This document shows positions 11,992 to 23,880 of a DNA stretch of 64,000 nt, piece after piece. Origin of the DNA: Anisakis pegreffii (lineage: Eukaryota > Nematoda > Chromadorea > Rhabditida > Anisakidae); contig JAPYMA010000806.1 in the NCBI GenBank assembly GCA_035041965.1, positions 186,001 through 250,000 on the forward strand, read 5' to 3'. The translations under genes and the position numbers were made by a program. Below the pieces are notes generated by a model. It worked only from the letters and a program-made list of their open reading frames with translations, had not been told where the DNA came from and did not search any database. The stretch's first letter is position 1. The number at the start of each line of letters is the position of its first letter.

Positions 11992-12095
11992 AAAAATTTG
12001 GAACGCTTCACGAATTTGCGTGTCATCCTTGCGCAGGGGCCATGCTAATCTTCTCTGTATTGTTCCAATTTTAGTATATGTTCATCGGAATGAAC
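11992..12095 (-). ncRNA. U6: U6 spliceosomal snRNA
   Basis: The minus strand carries a full-length U6 snRNA of about 104 nt. It begins with the 5' stem-loop GTTCATTCCGATGAAC and then has the invariant core: ATACAGAGA (pairs with the 5' splice site), the AGC triad in GATTAGCATGG, the U4/U6 interaction and internal stem-loop region GCGCAAGGATGAC, and the 3' part ending CGTTCCAAATTTTT. The AACAATACAG variant and the A-rich 3' end match the nematode form. The T5 run at 11992-11996 is a pol III terminator. The 5' stem-loop is compensated (both arms can pair), which supports a functional copy rather than a pseudogene. It sits about 1.2 kb upstream of the anoctamin gene in the opposite orientation. 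Confidence 0.95.
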
Positions 12096-12117
12096 ATAGA
12101 TATTGTCACATAACCTA

Positions 12118-12166
12118 CTTATATAAGAACTTGTTATCTTTGAATGCAACGGCAATTCGGTGAGAT
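12118..12166 (-). promoter_or_regulatory. U6 promoter: TATA box and PSE-like element
   Basis: Reading the minus strand upstream of U6, TATATAA lies at about -30 to -24 (12125-12119), the spacing used by pol III snRNA promoters. Farther up, about -53 to -70, lies CACCGAATTGCCGTTG, at the position where nematode snRNA genes carry their proximal sequence element. The TATA element is clear; the PSE call is by position and not by a matched consensus. Confidence 0.6.
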
Positions 12167-13336
12167 TAGAGAAATAGACAGTTTATATCATACGTTCATA
12201 TGATTAACAAACATACAGTAGGATTAGATGCTATGATAACTTTGTTTCGCAGTTCAAACTCCTATTATATAACCATATCTTAAGAATTTCTCAATATTCT
12301 TTTATTCCTTTCAATTCCTCAAATGGTTGGCTCTATTTTGGAGTGGTTTTCAGACAGACAGAATGCATTGTTTCATCTTGTACAACTCACACAGACTTTG
12401 ATTGACTCTGACTGAATTGATTATTCCCAAAATTTTATCGCATGAAATGTTAGAGTCTGATTGAAACTTGATGCTTATCACCATGACATCAAAATCAAAC
12501 TGCAGCTAGTTTACAGAGAAAAAATTTTGTTTCGATTCTTGTTTGAGGTTGTTGGTTCGAAATCAGTTTGCGTTCTTGTATCAGCACTTGTCGTAATTTT
12601 ATTAACAGGAAGACAACTGAAAATTAGCTAGATTTTCTTGTAAATATTGGTTAGAGGATCTCTTCAGTAGTATAATGTGAATGCCTGTGACAGGTTGCGG
12701 GCACTTGATCGCTTAATACATTTTTATGATATGATTTTTAGACAAGAAGTGAGACGGTGATGTTTTATGAATGTTTTTATTGTATTGAAAAATGATAATT
12801 CGCAGTTCAATTGACATCGTTGCAATTTTAAAATTTCTCTTTTATTTTATCATTATTAAAGAGTTGCCTTATTGTTGTTGAATTTACTTCTGTCTTTTAT
12901 AACGCATCTAAATTCCAATAAGTTGAATGCAATAATTTATTTACGATTAGTTGTAAACTTTATTATCTTTAGTTTATGTGGCAAGATGGTTCTCACCTCA
13001 CCAATGATAACCAGAGAAATCAAGTTCATATGGTGTTTATTGTTCACTTACTTTATTATACCTTATGATGTATTGTAGCAATACTCTGTAATTGTTCTGA
13101 CATCGACAAAAATTGATAACTGTGAGGCCTGAGGAGGGTTGCAACGTAACAATTTTGAGAGAGCGATCTCGTAATTTGGCGAATGAGGCTCGCACATTGG
13201 ACTTAATATCAGTACTCCATTTGCAAAATGCGTTTAGTATTACGATGGATAGAGGATGACGATAGGGCTCGGTAGAGAGTGATGCTCACCATCGTTTTGT
13301 CAAGGCAGCGAATTTATTGGACTGGATGAATCATTA
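12167..13336. other. upstream region of the anoctamin gene, nothing specific
   Basis: About 1.2 kb without a supported gene. It should contain the divergent control regions of U6 and the anoctamin gene and possibly 5' untranslated exons of the latter; a CAAGGCAG acceptor-like site lies about 30 nt before the anoctamin ATG. Confidence 0.4.
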
Positions 13337-16300
13337 ATGGCTGAAGGCAACTACGAACTCAAGCAATTATCGATGGATGGTCCTGACAAAAATTATGAGT
13401 ATGCTGAGTTCGAAGGAGATCGTAAGCTGAGAGTGGTTGATTACGTTCTGGTCTATGAAATGAAGGTAACTTCTTCAAATATATCATCGTTTCAAACATC
13501 AGATTTGTTCAGTGTCGCAGTGACAGAGTCACGAGTGAATTTTATAAACAGGAGAAATGCTACTACGATAAGTAATAGATGTAATGAATGGACACAATGA
13601 AAACGGTTATTTTTAACATATCAGTGATATTCTAGGATAGTGAAGACTCGAACGAACAGCATAATGAAACTGGAACAAAGGAGTGGAGAAGAGAAGCCTA
13701 TGAAAAGAATTTAGAGGAAACAGGTCTGGAACTGGAACGCCGTAAGGGAATTGTTAGTTGTTGTTGTTGTTGTTGTTATTGTTTCATTGGTGAACTTGGA
13801 AGTGTGCAAGCATTTGTGGTTTTGCAGTTTGGGAATGATTCAGATGGTTTCAATGAAGGAATGAGTATCTTTCTGATTCATTCATCTCAAATTGATTATC
13901 CATGTATATTGTCTCGATTTCAGTTTTGTAGCAACGCATGCTTCACGTTGGTGCATGCTCCATTCGACCTGTTAATGAGACAAGCCGAGGCGATGGGCAT
14001 TAAAATGCCTTTTCAAGAGGACAATATCCAGAAAAATGTTCGTCTATTATACGTCCCTTCTGTCTTGTCATCTTCTCTCGGTTGCAACAGCAACAACGCA
14101 GTTCCGCTGTTACATGCTGGGTATCGCAAGAGTTTTGTTAGCCAATCATTCGGCAAATATTTGACTGATCAGCTTGTAAGCATTGAAATAGTTGATTCTA
14201 GACTGGATATTTTCAGGAAAGGATGGTAAAAATGGGCTGCATAGATAGATACTACGATCGTTTGAAGTTTCTCAAATTTGACGAAGGAATATCTAAGCAA
14301 CTCGAAGGGCGACACTTTTTTACGAGACCATTCATCAAGGAACGACTCGAAACGTTCAGTATTCAATTCATTTCTTTCAATATTGTTTGCCTTCAGTTAT
14401 CAAGTAATCGGAGTCTCACCTCACTGAATTACTCAAATGATTCGATTGTTTATAGTTCAGTTTGCTCCTATAAAATAAAATTTTTGTAATGATGTGAATG
14501 GAAATTCTATGATTTCAGTTATGTAGGGCATGAGCATCATGATACATTTTTTGAAAGTGCTGAACGAAGTCGAATGGTTTATGATTTGTTATTGCGTACA
14601 AAATATGGAGACGAGAAACGCCAGGTGCAGCCTTTCGTTATTGATGAGATTGATAAAAAATATTCGTTTGCGTTATCTTGGATCTCTTATAATATTATAA
14701 GTTTATACTGTTCAGAAGGACGTATAAAAGAGCCCTTATCGAGATTTTTAATGGTGAATTCGATAGATCGAGTTCGTTAGGTGTGATTTGCAAAGAATCA
14801 GTTTGTTACACGTCTAGTTTGTCATCTTATGGCATTCGAGTTTAGAGAATGAGGCTGAGCAATAAGCAGTTTCATTCAGAAATATTGCAGGTTGGAATTG
14901 CAAAACTGCTCAGTAATGGTACTTATACAGCTGCATATCCTCTGCATCTGCATCTGGTTTGAACGTTTTCTTTTGTTAACGAGCTCATCTCTTCGTGATG
15001 TGATTTTATCAAAACTCATTATGCCATTCGTTCGCGGGCATCTCTAATTGCTAACAATAAGTGTTGCCTATACCGATTGATTATTATTCCATTTCAACAG
15101 ATATTTTGATGTTCATAACTGGAAGTGCAATGTGATCATATTGCAGTCACGTGATAAGTCAAACAAGAATGATCGGGAAATGCTCTATTGGTATTGGTGT
15201 AAACAATATTTCAAGAATCAACCACTCTTATTAGTGAAGTTCGTCTGAAAACTTTTATTTTAGTTGATGGTTGATTACGTCAAGACGATACACATGTCTT
15301 AGCTTGATGAATGCTAAAAAAAATATATGTATATATGTATCTGAAAGACATTGCTAGCTTTTTTGCTACATGCACGATTTTGCAAAAGGGTTGCCTTAGG
15401 CGCCATATCGAACTACCATCTGTGGTTCAAGATGCGCGTCACCTTAATGCTTATCAAGTCGATGATCAGTGTCTTTCAGAAAATACTTCGGCGCGAAGAT
15501 TGCCATGTATTTTGCGTGGCTTGGCTTCTATACGATGATTTTATATCCAGCCGCAATTTTGGGTATTGTTTGTACACTCTATGGACTGTTCACTGTTAGC
15601 CGTGACATACCAAGGTAATGCTGATTCATCAATAAAGCATTCTTTGCAATGACGAGAATAAAGCGCAATTGAATTGAACTGGCTTTTGGTTCTAGCAACG
15701 ACATATGTGCAAGTGACGGAATTGGTGCAGAAGTGATGATGTGCCCAAATTGTTATCTGTTATGTTCTTTTACATCACTCAGCGCAAGTTGTTTTTATAC
15801 GAAGGTTCAGTTTTACTTTTTTTTTATTTCGTATGGTTATGAAGTGTGCGGAAAATGGTGAATTCGTCATTATAGGTCACGTACGTATTCGACAACTATG
15901 GGACTGTAGTGTTCGCTGCATTAATGAGTATATTTTCGACGTTATTTCTGGAACTTTGGAAGCGATATCATGCAGACATTTCATGGAAATGGGGACTTCT
16001 CGATTTCGAAGTTGATGAGGTATCGTTTTGAGTTATGGTGGCGGCGGTCAGCCTTGGTTATTGCCTTTGAAATCACGAAACAGAAAATGAGAGTTAGAAG
16101 TGTATTCATAGAGTTCATGCCAAAGCGGTGGTATATTCAATGAGTTAATGTTAAAACGAACGTTGAGTTACAAATTTTAAACGTTTTCTTGAAGTTCATC
16201 AAACGAACTGAATTCAGCTAACCAATCGTCCTGACTATGAACGTCGTGCGGTGAAACGAGTCAATCCAATCACTCGAGAAGAAGAGTTACACATTCCGCT

Positions 16301-19300
16301 CATGACAAGGCTGTCGCGATTTACTATATCTGGACTGACTGTTTTCACATTCGTTGGTTTTCGTATGTCTTCTCGTTGGATCTCATTTCAACCGGTGATA
16401 TTCTTATTTGCAGTTGGTTGTGGTGATTGCCATCGTTTTTGGTGTGATAATATATCGAGCAATCGTTTCAACAGTGATGTATAGAAAGGATGACATGAAG
16501 CGATACGCGTCATTTTTAGCATTTTCAACGGCTGCTGTCATAAATCTGGCCGTCATCTTAATCCTCAGTCAAGTATGTTTGTTGAGTTTGATCGGTTGCT
16601 TGTGCCGATAGTCGTTTCATCATTCAGATTCGTATTTGAACTGACTTTAATTCTATCAAAATGGCAGTTGATATCGTGGAATGAGCGATATTCGTTTTAA
16701 GGTGTACACTTACATTGCCAAAAAATTAACTGATTGGGAATGTCATCAATACCAGTCCACGTACGACAATAGCTATACATTAAAAGTTTACTTATTTCAA
16801 TTCTTCAATTATTATTCATCCATCTTCTATATTGCGTTCATCAAGGGCAAGTAAGCGTATTATTTATGGCAATTCATTATCATTATTATTATTATTATTT
16901 CGTTTAAATTACTTATAAATATTCATTTATAAGTGTATCAGTTATATTATCATTTATAAATACTTTGACAAAATATGACACTATTGATTATTTTCATCAA
17001 TTCTTTATTCATTTTTGTACTCTCACTGTTTCTTAATAATTACTCGGTAAATTATACGTGCTTGTTTCATTTCTCGAGTTCGTTATATTTTTGTTCTTTG
17101 GAATGCGTCAGTGAGTTCAGCAACTGCGCTCTCGTCCACCGTACGAGAAAACGGTTCTGAATTAAATTGCCTTCGTTGAGCATGTTCTCGCAAACGAAGT
17201 ACATGTTTCAGTATATCAAAAGAACCAACTGGGGGTTTTTTGGGTATGAAACCAGAAGAGTGTGATGCGGCCGGGTGCATGGTAGAGTTGGTCATACAGT
17301 TGGCCATCATTATGGTTGGAAAACAATTGTGGAACTTCTTTTCTGAGACCTATTCGACGTGAGTTTTTCGTTATCAGTATGATTGACGCATGTCCAAATA
17401 ATTTTGCTTTAGTGTCACATGAAGTCATTTTATTCAACTAATTAAGTATTACAGCACGTGTAAACGGAACTTCTCAACCAGACATTTTAATACATTGGTG
17501 AATGTGGTGGGTTTTGTGGAAAGCGCTCTGTTTTCTGTTTAGAAATATCCAGTATCCACGAATGTCTTGTGTTTTAGCTAAAATAAATGAAAAAAAAATT
17601 AATGGATTTCTTCGTTCATTTAGTTGTTGTGAATGCACTGATAGTTAGGGGATCATAATTGAATAGCGGTAATAGACGGTGGATATGCAGGAAAATAATG
17701 AACAAGATTCGACAGTGGCAACTGTGGATACCACAAACTAAAAAAAACAAGATGGAACTGAATCGATTGGAGAAACGACTTAAGATGCAGGAATCGACCG
17801 AAGCGAAGAGTTGGGAGCAAGATTATGTATTGACTCCTGTCACTGAACTGTTTCTTTTCGATGAATACCTTGAAATGGGTTCGTTTGCATCCCTCTGCAC
17901 CCTTCCGAATGTTTACAAATTCTTCTTGACAGAATAATTTGATAGATGTGAAATTGAAATTGTTTCTGATACATCAGGCAGGATTCACTTATTGAGTAGT
18001 GTTAACGTCTATCCGTTTTGTATCGCATGAGTTGTTTGTTTTCGATTCACAACCTATCCATTGCAGGTAGTTGTTGCAAATAACCTATTATTAATTACCG
18101 TTTGATAAGATTTACCCATGAGAATGTTATTATCTTAATATCAGTGATGATTTCATTTCAGTGATTCAGTTTGGTTTCGTTTCCCTTTTTGTATCTGCTT
18201 TTCCGTTGGCACCACTTTTTGCCCTGGTCAATAATATTTTCGAGATTCGTACTGATGCTCAAAAGTATCTGGTCGATACACAACGTCCAAATCCACAACA
18301 CGCCAAAGATATTGGCATATGGCTGACAATCTTGAACACGATAAGTCAAGTGGCTGTACTCAGCAACGTGTGTTGTTTATTCGGGCTTACTGCTTTAAAT
18401 TCAAAACAGCGAACGTAGTATTTAACATGCTCGGTAACCGAATGCTTCGTTCACTCTAACTGTCAACTTACAGGCTTCTATTATCGCGTTCACAAGTGAT
18501 TTTATACCGAAACTGGTCTATCGCACCGTCTATAATCATGAGAATTTGTATGGCTATGTGAATAATTCGCTGTCATATTATGATGCTACAGCAATTGAAT
18601 CTTCAACTCATTTCGTAACAAACATAACAGTGTGCCGGTAAGAATTCACTTTTATGTGTAGCAGTGCGGAATATAAATTCTTGAAACTGGAGATATTTGG
18701 TCGAACGAATGTTGCATAATGAAACTTTTGTGGGTCAACTTTCTTCATGTGATAATTAATTAATTAATTAATCAGTTATTTTAAGTTCAATAATCACTCG
18801 AGTTATTTTGCTGACATCTTGATATGTGATTTATGAAAGGATAAATGCTTGAGGTATCGTGATTATCGTTATCCACCGTGCAGTGTCGTGCATACAGATG
18901 ATTGTGCGGCTAGCGAGTATACTCGTACCGAACAGTGGTGGATCGTTCTCACGTTTCGATTGGTTTTTGTTTTGCTGTTCGTGGTACGCCTCCGGTCTTT
19001 TGCTCTTAGTGGTGCAATCTTTTCGCATTTCTTTGTTTTGCTCGTTGATCGTAATTTTATTTCAAAATTCTGTGAGGATTTGCTATTGAAGATTGTTATA
19101 TCGGCCATCAAAATGTTCATAGCATCAATAATCCCGGACATGCCATCAAGAGTCTCGAAACAGTTACACAGACAACGCTCTGAAGTTCGTAAACAATGTT
19201 TCACTTCAGCGAGAAGAGATGTGTCAACAGATTATGAACGGTTGCTGTATGTCGTTTTTGTTTGAATAATGCTTTTGATATGTGGAAGTTTTGAACTTTT

Positions 19301-19540
19301 CTTTATTTCGTGTTCTTTATTGTCTTTGGTGAACGCGAAAGCAACCTGAAATATTTCAGTAAGCCTCGATCACGGTCACCTGATCATTATGAACCCGAGA
19401 AAACCGCAGAAACGAATCTTTCCGATGAAATATCATTTCATTCGTGCAGCGAGATCACCCCATCGAACTCGGTCGTTGAACACACACTGCGCACAGAAGA
19501 AGTTGATGCGAAACTGACCTTGCTATTTAGTAGCACTTAA
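13337..19540 (+). CDS. anoh: anoctamin (TMEM16) family membrane protein
   Basis: A complete-looking gene of 20 exons with consistent phases: 13337-13465, 13636-13752, 13924-14037, 14217-14358, 14527-14624, 14891-14956, 15147-15238, 15480-15614, 15696-15804, 15876-16019, 16218-16352, 16414-16572, 16702-16850, 17212-17358, 17667-17878, 18162-18367, 18474-18637, 18854-18980, 19077-19240, 19360-19540; 2790 nt, 929 aa, normal for the family. Residues 30-250 match the anoctamin dimerisation domain (RKLRVVDYVLVYE; FTLVHAPFDLL; SNGTYTAAYPLH). The TMEM16 core follows: KYFGAKIAMYFAWLGFYT, VNPITR, FNYYSSIFYIAF, IQLAIIMVGKQL, IQFGFV, FPLAPLFALVNN, SDFIPKLVYR, IIPDMP. The Ca2+ ligands are spaced as in TMEM16A: N571/E575 (TM6), E645/E648 (TM7), E677/D681 (TM8). 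Anoctamins are Ca2+-activated anion channels or phospholipid scramblases; the sequence does not say which. Least certain are the 3' end of exon 2, the exon 18/19 junction and the start codon. The tail (840-929) is divergent. Confidence 0.93.
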
Positions 19541-20819
19541 ATTTGTACTCTCCAACTGCTTTTTCAAACAGTTTTCATAACTTGCATGCGGCTTAAACTT
19601 AAAATGATTCATTATAGTTTACGGTTTTTATTTATGTCTGTTGAAGTGATCGGAATAATCTCATTGATTGTATTTGTAATAAACGTTTCCTTATTGTCAG
19701 GAAAAATTAAACTGATACATTTATTCGTTGTATTTATTGTGTTTGGTGGTTTTGAGTATTTTAAGCGAATGTCTCTTGCGGTTGATCAGTTAATTATTGC
19801 GCTTAAATCGTTGCGAATGTTACTTTATAGTCTTACTGTTAAGTGCTAATCGTTTTCCTGAGTTATACTTATTTCTACAATTTGTTAATTTTGATGCGCT
19901 TTTATCTTGTTGTTTTCTCATCTTGAAATCAGTTGGAATGAACTGATTATTATTATTACAATACAGCTGTCAGTTTGTTTGCATTTTGGTGTTTCATACT
20001 GTGGTCTGTTCAGATTATAACATTTTTGGAGCATTTTATATTGTGTTGTTGAGCGCTTTGCATTGCATTATTGAACTGAGATGTTTTACTGCCTTACCGT
20101 TTGCTGAGACTGGTATTTTTCGTTGATCATCTCGTGATTTTCATCTGCTTGTCCATCTGATCCATTTCTTGCTCAAAGAACGCCAATAAAGTTGATTAAG
20201 ATCTTCTTCAACAGCTAATCACTGCTTGACAAATCAACATCGAAATAACACATCCTGAAATGACAGATTTATCCAATTTCTATTCTGAAAACTTAGCCAT
20301 TCTAAATTCGAAATATTATCACGTTGGTGATTTATTCTCAGTCGAATCAATAAACGAAAACACAAAGCTTAAACGCTTCATTCACACACCAATAAGCCTG
20401 CTTTACTTTGCAACCACTGTAGCTACAACAAGTAAACTACACATATGAAAGTGTTGTGATTGCGCTCTGAGAAGAACTCTCGAATCCATGCACTCTCTCG
20501 CGTTTGCACATGCTCATGCACGTGCACAATACGATTTGTACTATTATCATTCGAGAGCGTCGCGTGCCATTCTTTTCGTTTTTTTTCTGCACGCATGATT
20601 TTATTTCAGAGCGGATTTTTTTCACTACCATTCATTTTCGATAAGTTTTCTTTCCGCGAAAATTTCTAAATACGACGAAGTTAATTCAGGAATCAGAAAT
20701 ATCACACAGAGTTCCATGTCTAACGTGAGAATAATGATGAATCGATGAGTACTCGACTAACGGGCATGTGTTTCTTAACTAAATACGTACGAACTCAATC
20801 CTAACTGAAGAATTTTAAG
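19541..20819. other. downstream of the anoctamin gene, nothing firm
   Basis: AT-rich. An 87-codon frame with ATG at 19586 encodes hydrophobic residues, but it lies just past the anoctamin stop in T-rich sequence and has no other support. Confidence 0.4.
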
Positions 20820-23800
20820 GGTACGAGCGACGTCAACGGAGTCGAATGGAGTGACGATTTGAGGGGGAAACGATTCGCAGTCAAGGAGGAGCAAACAAGC
20901 GATTCACAGTCAACTGGTCGCCTTAACTGATCGAGGATAGCCCTCTTCATTCTCAACGGTTAGTCCCTTTCTTATCAAATCGTTCCCACCTCAAATTCCG
21001 GCCTCAACTTTAGATGAGACTTACCTAACCAAAACCTCATTTTACTTCCACTCCTCGCAACTGAAATCTGTCCGATGTATGCACCTCTCCGCCCTAAACA
21101 TCCCCAACTTTCAACCGATTCAAAGGCTAAAGTCTCACTCTTGAACTCTCCTTGGCGTTGAATGAATTGAAATGAGGAATATTTTCAACCCCTCTCGGTG
21201 GTTTTTCGATGGGAAATATAACGGGGAAATGATTCTCTTCTCCAATCCGCTCACAGGGATATTAGTGAAGCTGCTCATGGTTGAAGGGTTAAATTGAAAG
21301 GTACGCAAGTTGGCCGGTTGAGATGGTCATCACATTACGAATCGCCGTTATAAGGGGAATGCAGCACACCCTCTCATATTCGAATCTCCTCCTATAATGA
21401 GGGTCTGCGTCTCATTAAGAAATTTCCGGCAAAGGAGATTTGAGTTAATCAAGACAAAACAGATGAAAGCAATCAGTTACTTATCCGATTTTATTCGAAG
21501 ATCTGAGATGCAGACCATTGTATCTCCCCGAGCAGAGTAAGGAAAGTCCATCCTCGCTTACTTTATATACGCATATGCGTATATAAAGTAAGCGAGGATG
21601 GATTTTGATGTATAAAAAATGGATGAATACTTTGATGCATAAAAATTTACTTTGATGGATGAAAATGAAAATTTATCTCACATCTCCGAGGAGTGCGAGC
21701 TTCCCAGGTTGAAAAACCACTGATAGTGAGTTAAATAAAAGATTATAGCTGATGGAATATATCATATGGTAGGATCCAGAGGGTTCGGATATGAAAGGAT
21801 GTGGTGTAATTTAGTCATGAGACGAATAAAGAATTGACATGAAATGGACGTTGATCATAGTGAATTTGAGAACATTAATAACAACAATAATGATAATTAA
21901 TAGCTACAAGAGTACCCTTCAATAGCCATATAGATCAAATACCGCATAAATATATGTCATCTGCACAATTATAAGATGAATAAAACAACCTAGCAAATAC
22001 AACATATATCAACAAAAATATCTAAATTAAGACAGTGTTAATGAACTAAATGATACTCACATCTATAATTAGTTGCTATTTTATGGGTACAGCATTATTT
22101 ACTTTCGACAACTTTTTTACTATTCTTTTATGTATGATTTAATGATAATTCTTATACATTTAAAATGTTTGATGGTTAGAAATGCTGCAAAATTGTGTTT
22201 CATTCCATTATTTTACTAAATATTGCTTTTCAAATGTTTTTTGCAGTTTATTTTTCATTTGTAGTTTATTTCCTATGGATTCCTTTTTAAATGTTTAAAT
22301 GTTTTTAATTGTTTCCCATTCTCTTCGTACACCTTCTTTTGAGAATTTTCTTTTTCTTTACATCTCTATGGATGCTTTAAGGGCAATTCGACTGTAATAT
22401 TTGATCTTTTTAATATGCAAAATATTGTTTCCTTCGACCAGGACGAATGCTGAATTATGTTTCTCATTTATTACTTTCCCCTTGTTTGTATCTTTTTATC
22501 TTAATAACACATGGATTTCAATTTCAACAACGGTATATGTCAACAGAAATCGGCAACTTCATACCGTCGAAGTTACTGCATAATATTTAAAAAATTTCAT
22601 TACTCACTGTTTGCCCCAAAATTTCATATTGAAACAAATAATCAAAACTAAAAAGGAAAAATAAAAAAATAAAAAAAATAAATTAAAATAAAAATGAAAA
22701 ATAAAATGAAAAAACAAATTTAAAAAATGGAAAAAAGCTAATGAATTTACTACAACCTCATTTTTTAATGTAATCCCCGTAAAATATTCTCTTATGTAAT
22801 GCAGATAAAAAATTGGTGTGATGCCCTCCTTGAATTGTATCCCTTTCATCCATTAATCTTACATGATCACGAATTACTTAATTGTTAACATTCTGTTATA
22901 ATCTAGCTACTTTTTGTTACTTATAATGTTGTAGAAGTTACTGTGGAAGCATCAACTGAAAAAAAAAATTCATTAATAAAGTCGTGAGTGAATATGACAT
23001 TGTGAGACAAATCAGTTTATGACATTGATCCAATTAAAGAATATCAGAAAGTCAAAACTGCATGAAACGACGGACTAAAATAGATTGCAATGCATAACAA
23101 ACGTTAAATTCAATCGAAAAAATCCGACACTAATGTAAAAATTGAGAACAGAAATGCAAAAAAATGGCCAAGCAAGATGAGGGAAATATGCAAATTGGCA
23201 GAGAAATATGCAGATGGGATTAAGACATTAGGAGAGATCGCTTATTAGTAATGGCGATTCGGCATTGATGACCGTTTTAATCGGTCAGCATTTGCATCCT
23301 TCGGCCTAACCCTTTGCCCATGAACTACTTCGTTGGTATTTCCAAGAATGGCTTGGATGAGGAGGATCGTTTCCTGGTAAGGTTGACCTATAGAATCATC
23401 GCGGGAGGGTAGGATTGAACTCATTTGAATTCGTTTAACTCAGAGAGGAAAAGGATGCGATTCGGCTTGAGATGGGATGAAATTTGCCGATTTCAGGACG
23501 GAAGAGTACGTATCGGGTAGTTATTTGGTTGAGAGGGTGGTGAATGAGATGGGAAGTAGGTTGGGTTAGAGATTTTAGTCAAAATTTCTTTTTTTTCATG
23601 CAAAATAAGCACGTTTGACGTGCTTATGAAAAAATGGAACAGGAAGGAGGGGAAGGCTATCAAATTTTTTCTGCCTAACATTTTCGTGGAAGGTTTTTTT
23701 TCATGGCTGAAGCGTGATTGAACGGGGCAGTGGTAATGCTACCGATTATCAACATGAAGGGTAGTGGTTCAACACCCAAGTGGGCCGCGTGCAAGGTGTA

Positions 23801-23880
23801 GTTTTCGGCGATTCGACAAAGTAATCGTTCCAAAACGGTAAACGGGAAACACGTCTTTAGAGACCGCTTCATATTTTTCG
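20820..23880. repeat. decayed repeat block with inverted arms
   Basis: The flanks of this block (about 20820-21500 and 23230-23700) are less AT-rich than the T/A-rich core (about 21750-23200). Part of the flanks is related in inverted orientation: the reverse complement of about 21230-21351 aligns by eye with 23245-23366, sharing GGCGATTCG, GATGACC, AACCCTT, CCATGA and CTTC in the same order with similar spacing. This looks like the two ends of an old transposable element, or two inverted relics, but the termini cannot be fixed and no intact transposase is present. Confidence 0.35.
21547..21602. repeat. perfect 56-bp palindrome
   Basis: Two 28-nt arms are exact reverse complements with no spacer, centred between 21574 and 21575 (centre CGCATATGCG; arm starts TCCATCCTCGCTTACTTTAT). 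It can form a cruciform or hairpin. It lies inside the decayed repeat block. A perfect, spacerless palindrome of this size is rare and suggests recent origin, for example from fold-back or element-end joining, or an assembly artefact. Confidence 0.9.

Noticed and set aside
18869..19204. 111-codon minus-strand frame
   Set aside because: Antisense shadow of anoctamin exons 18 and 19.
19586..19849. Hydrophobic 87-codon frame after the anoctamin stop
   Set aside because: T-rich 3' flanking DNA easily encodes hydrophobic residues; no splice context, paralogue or family match.
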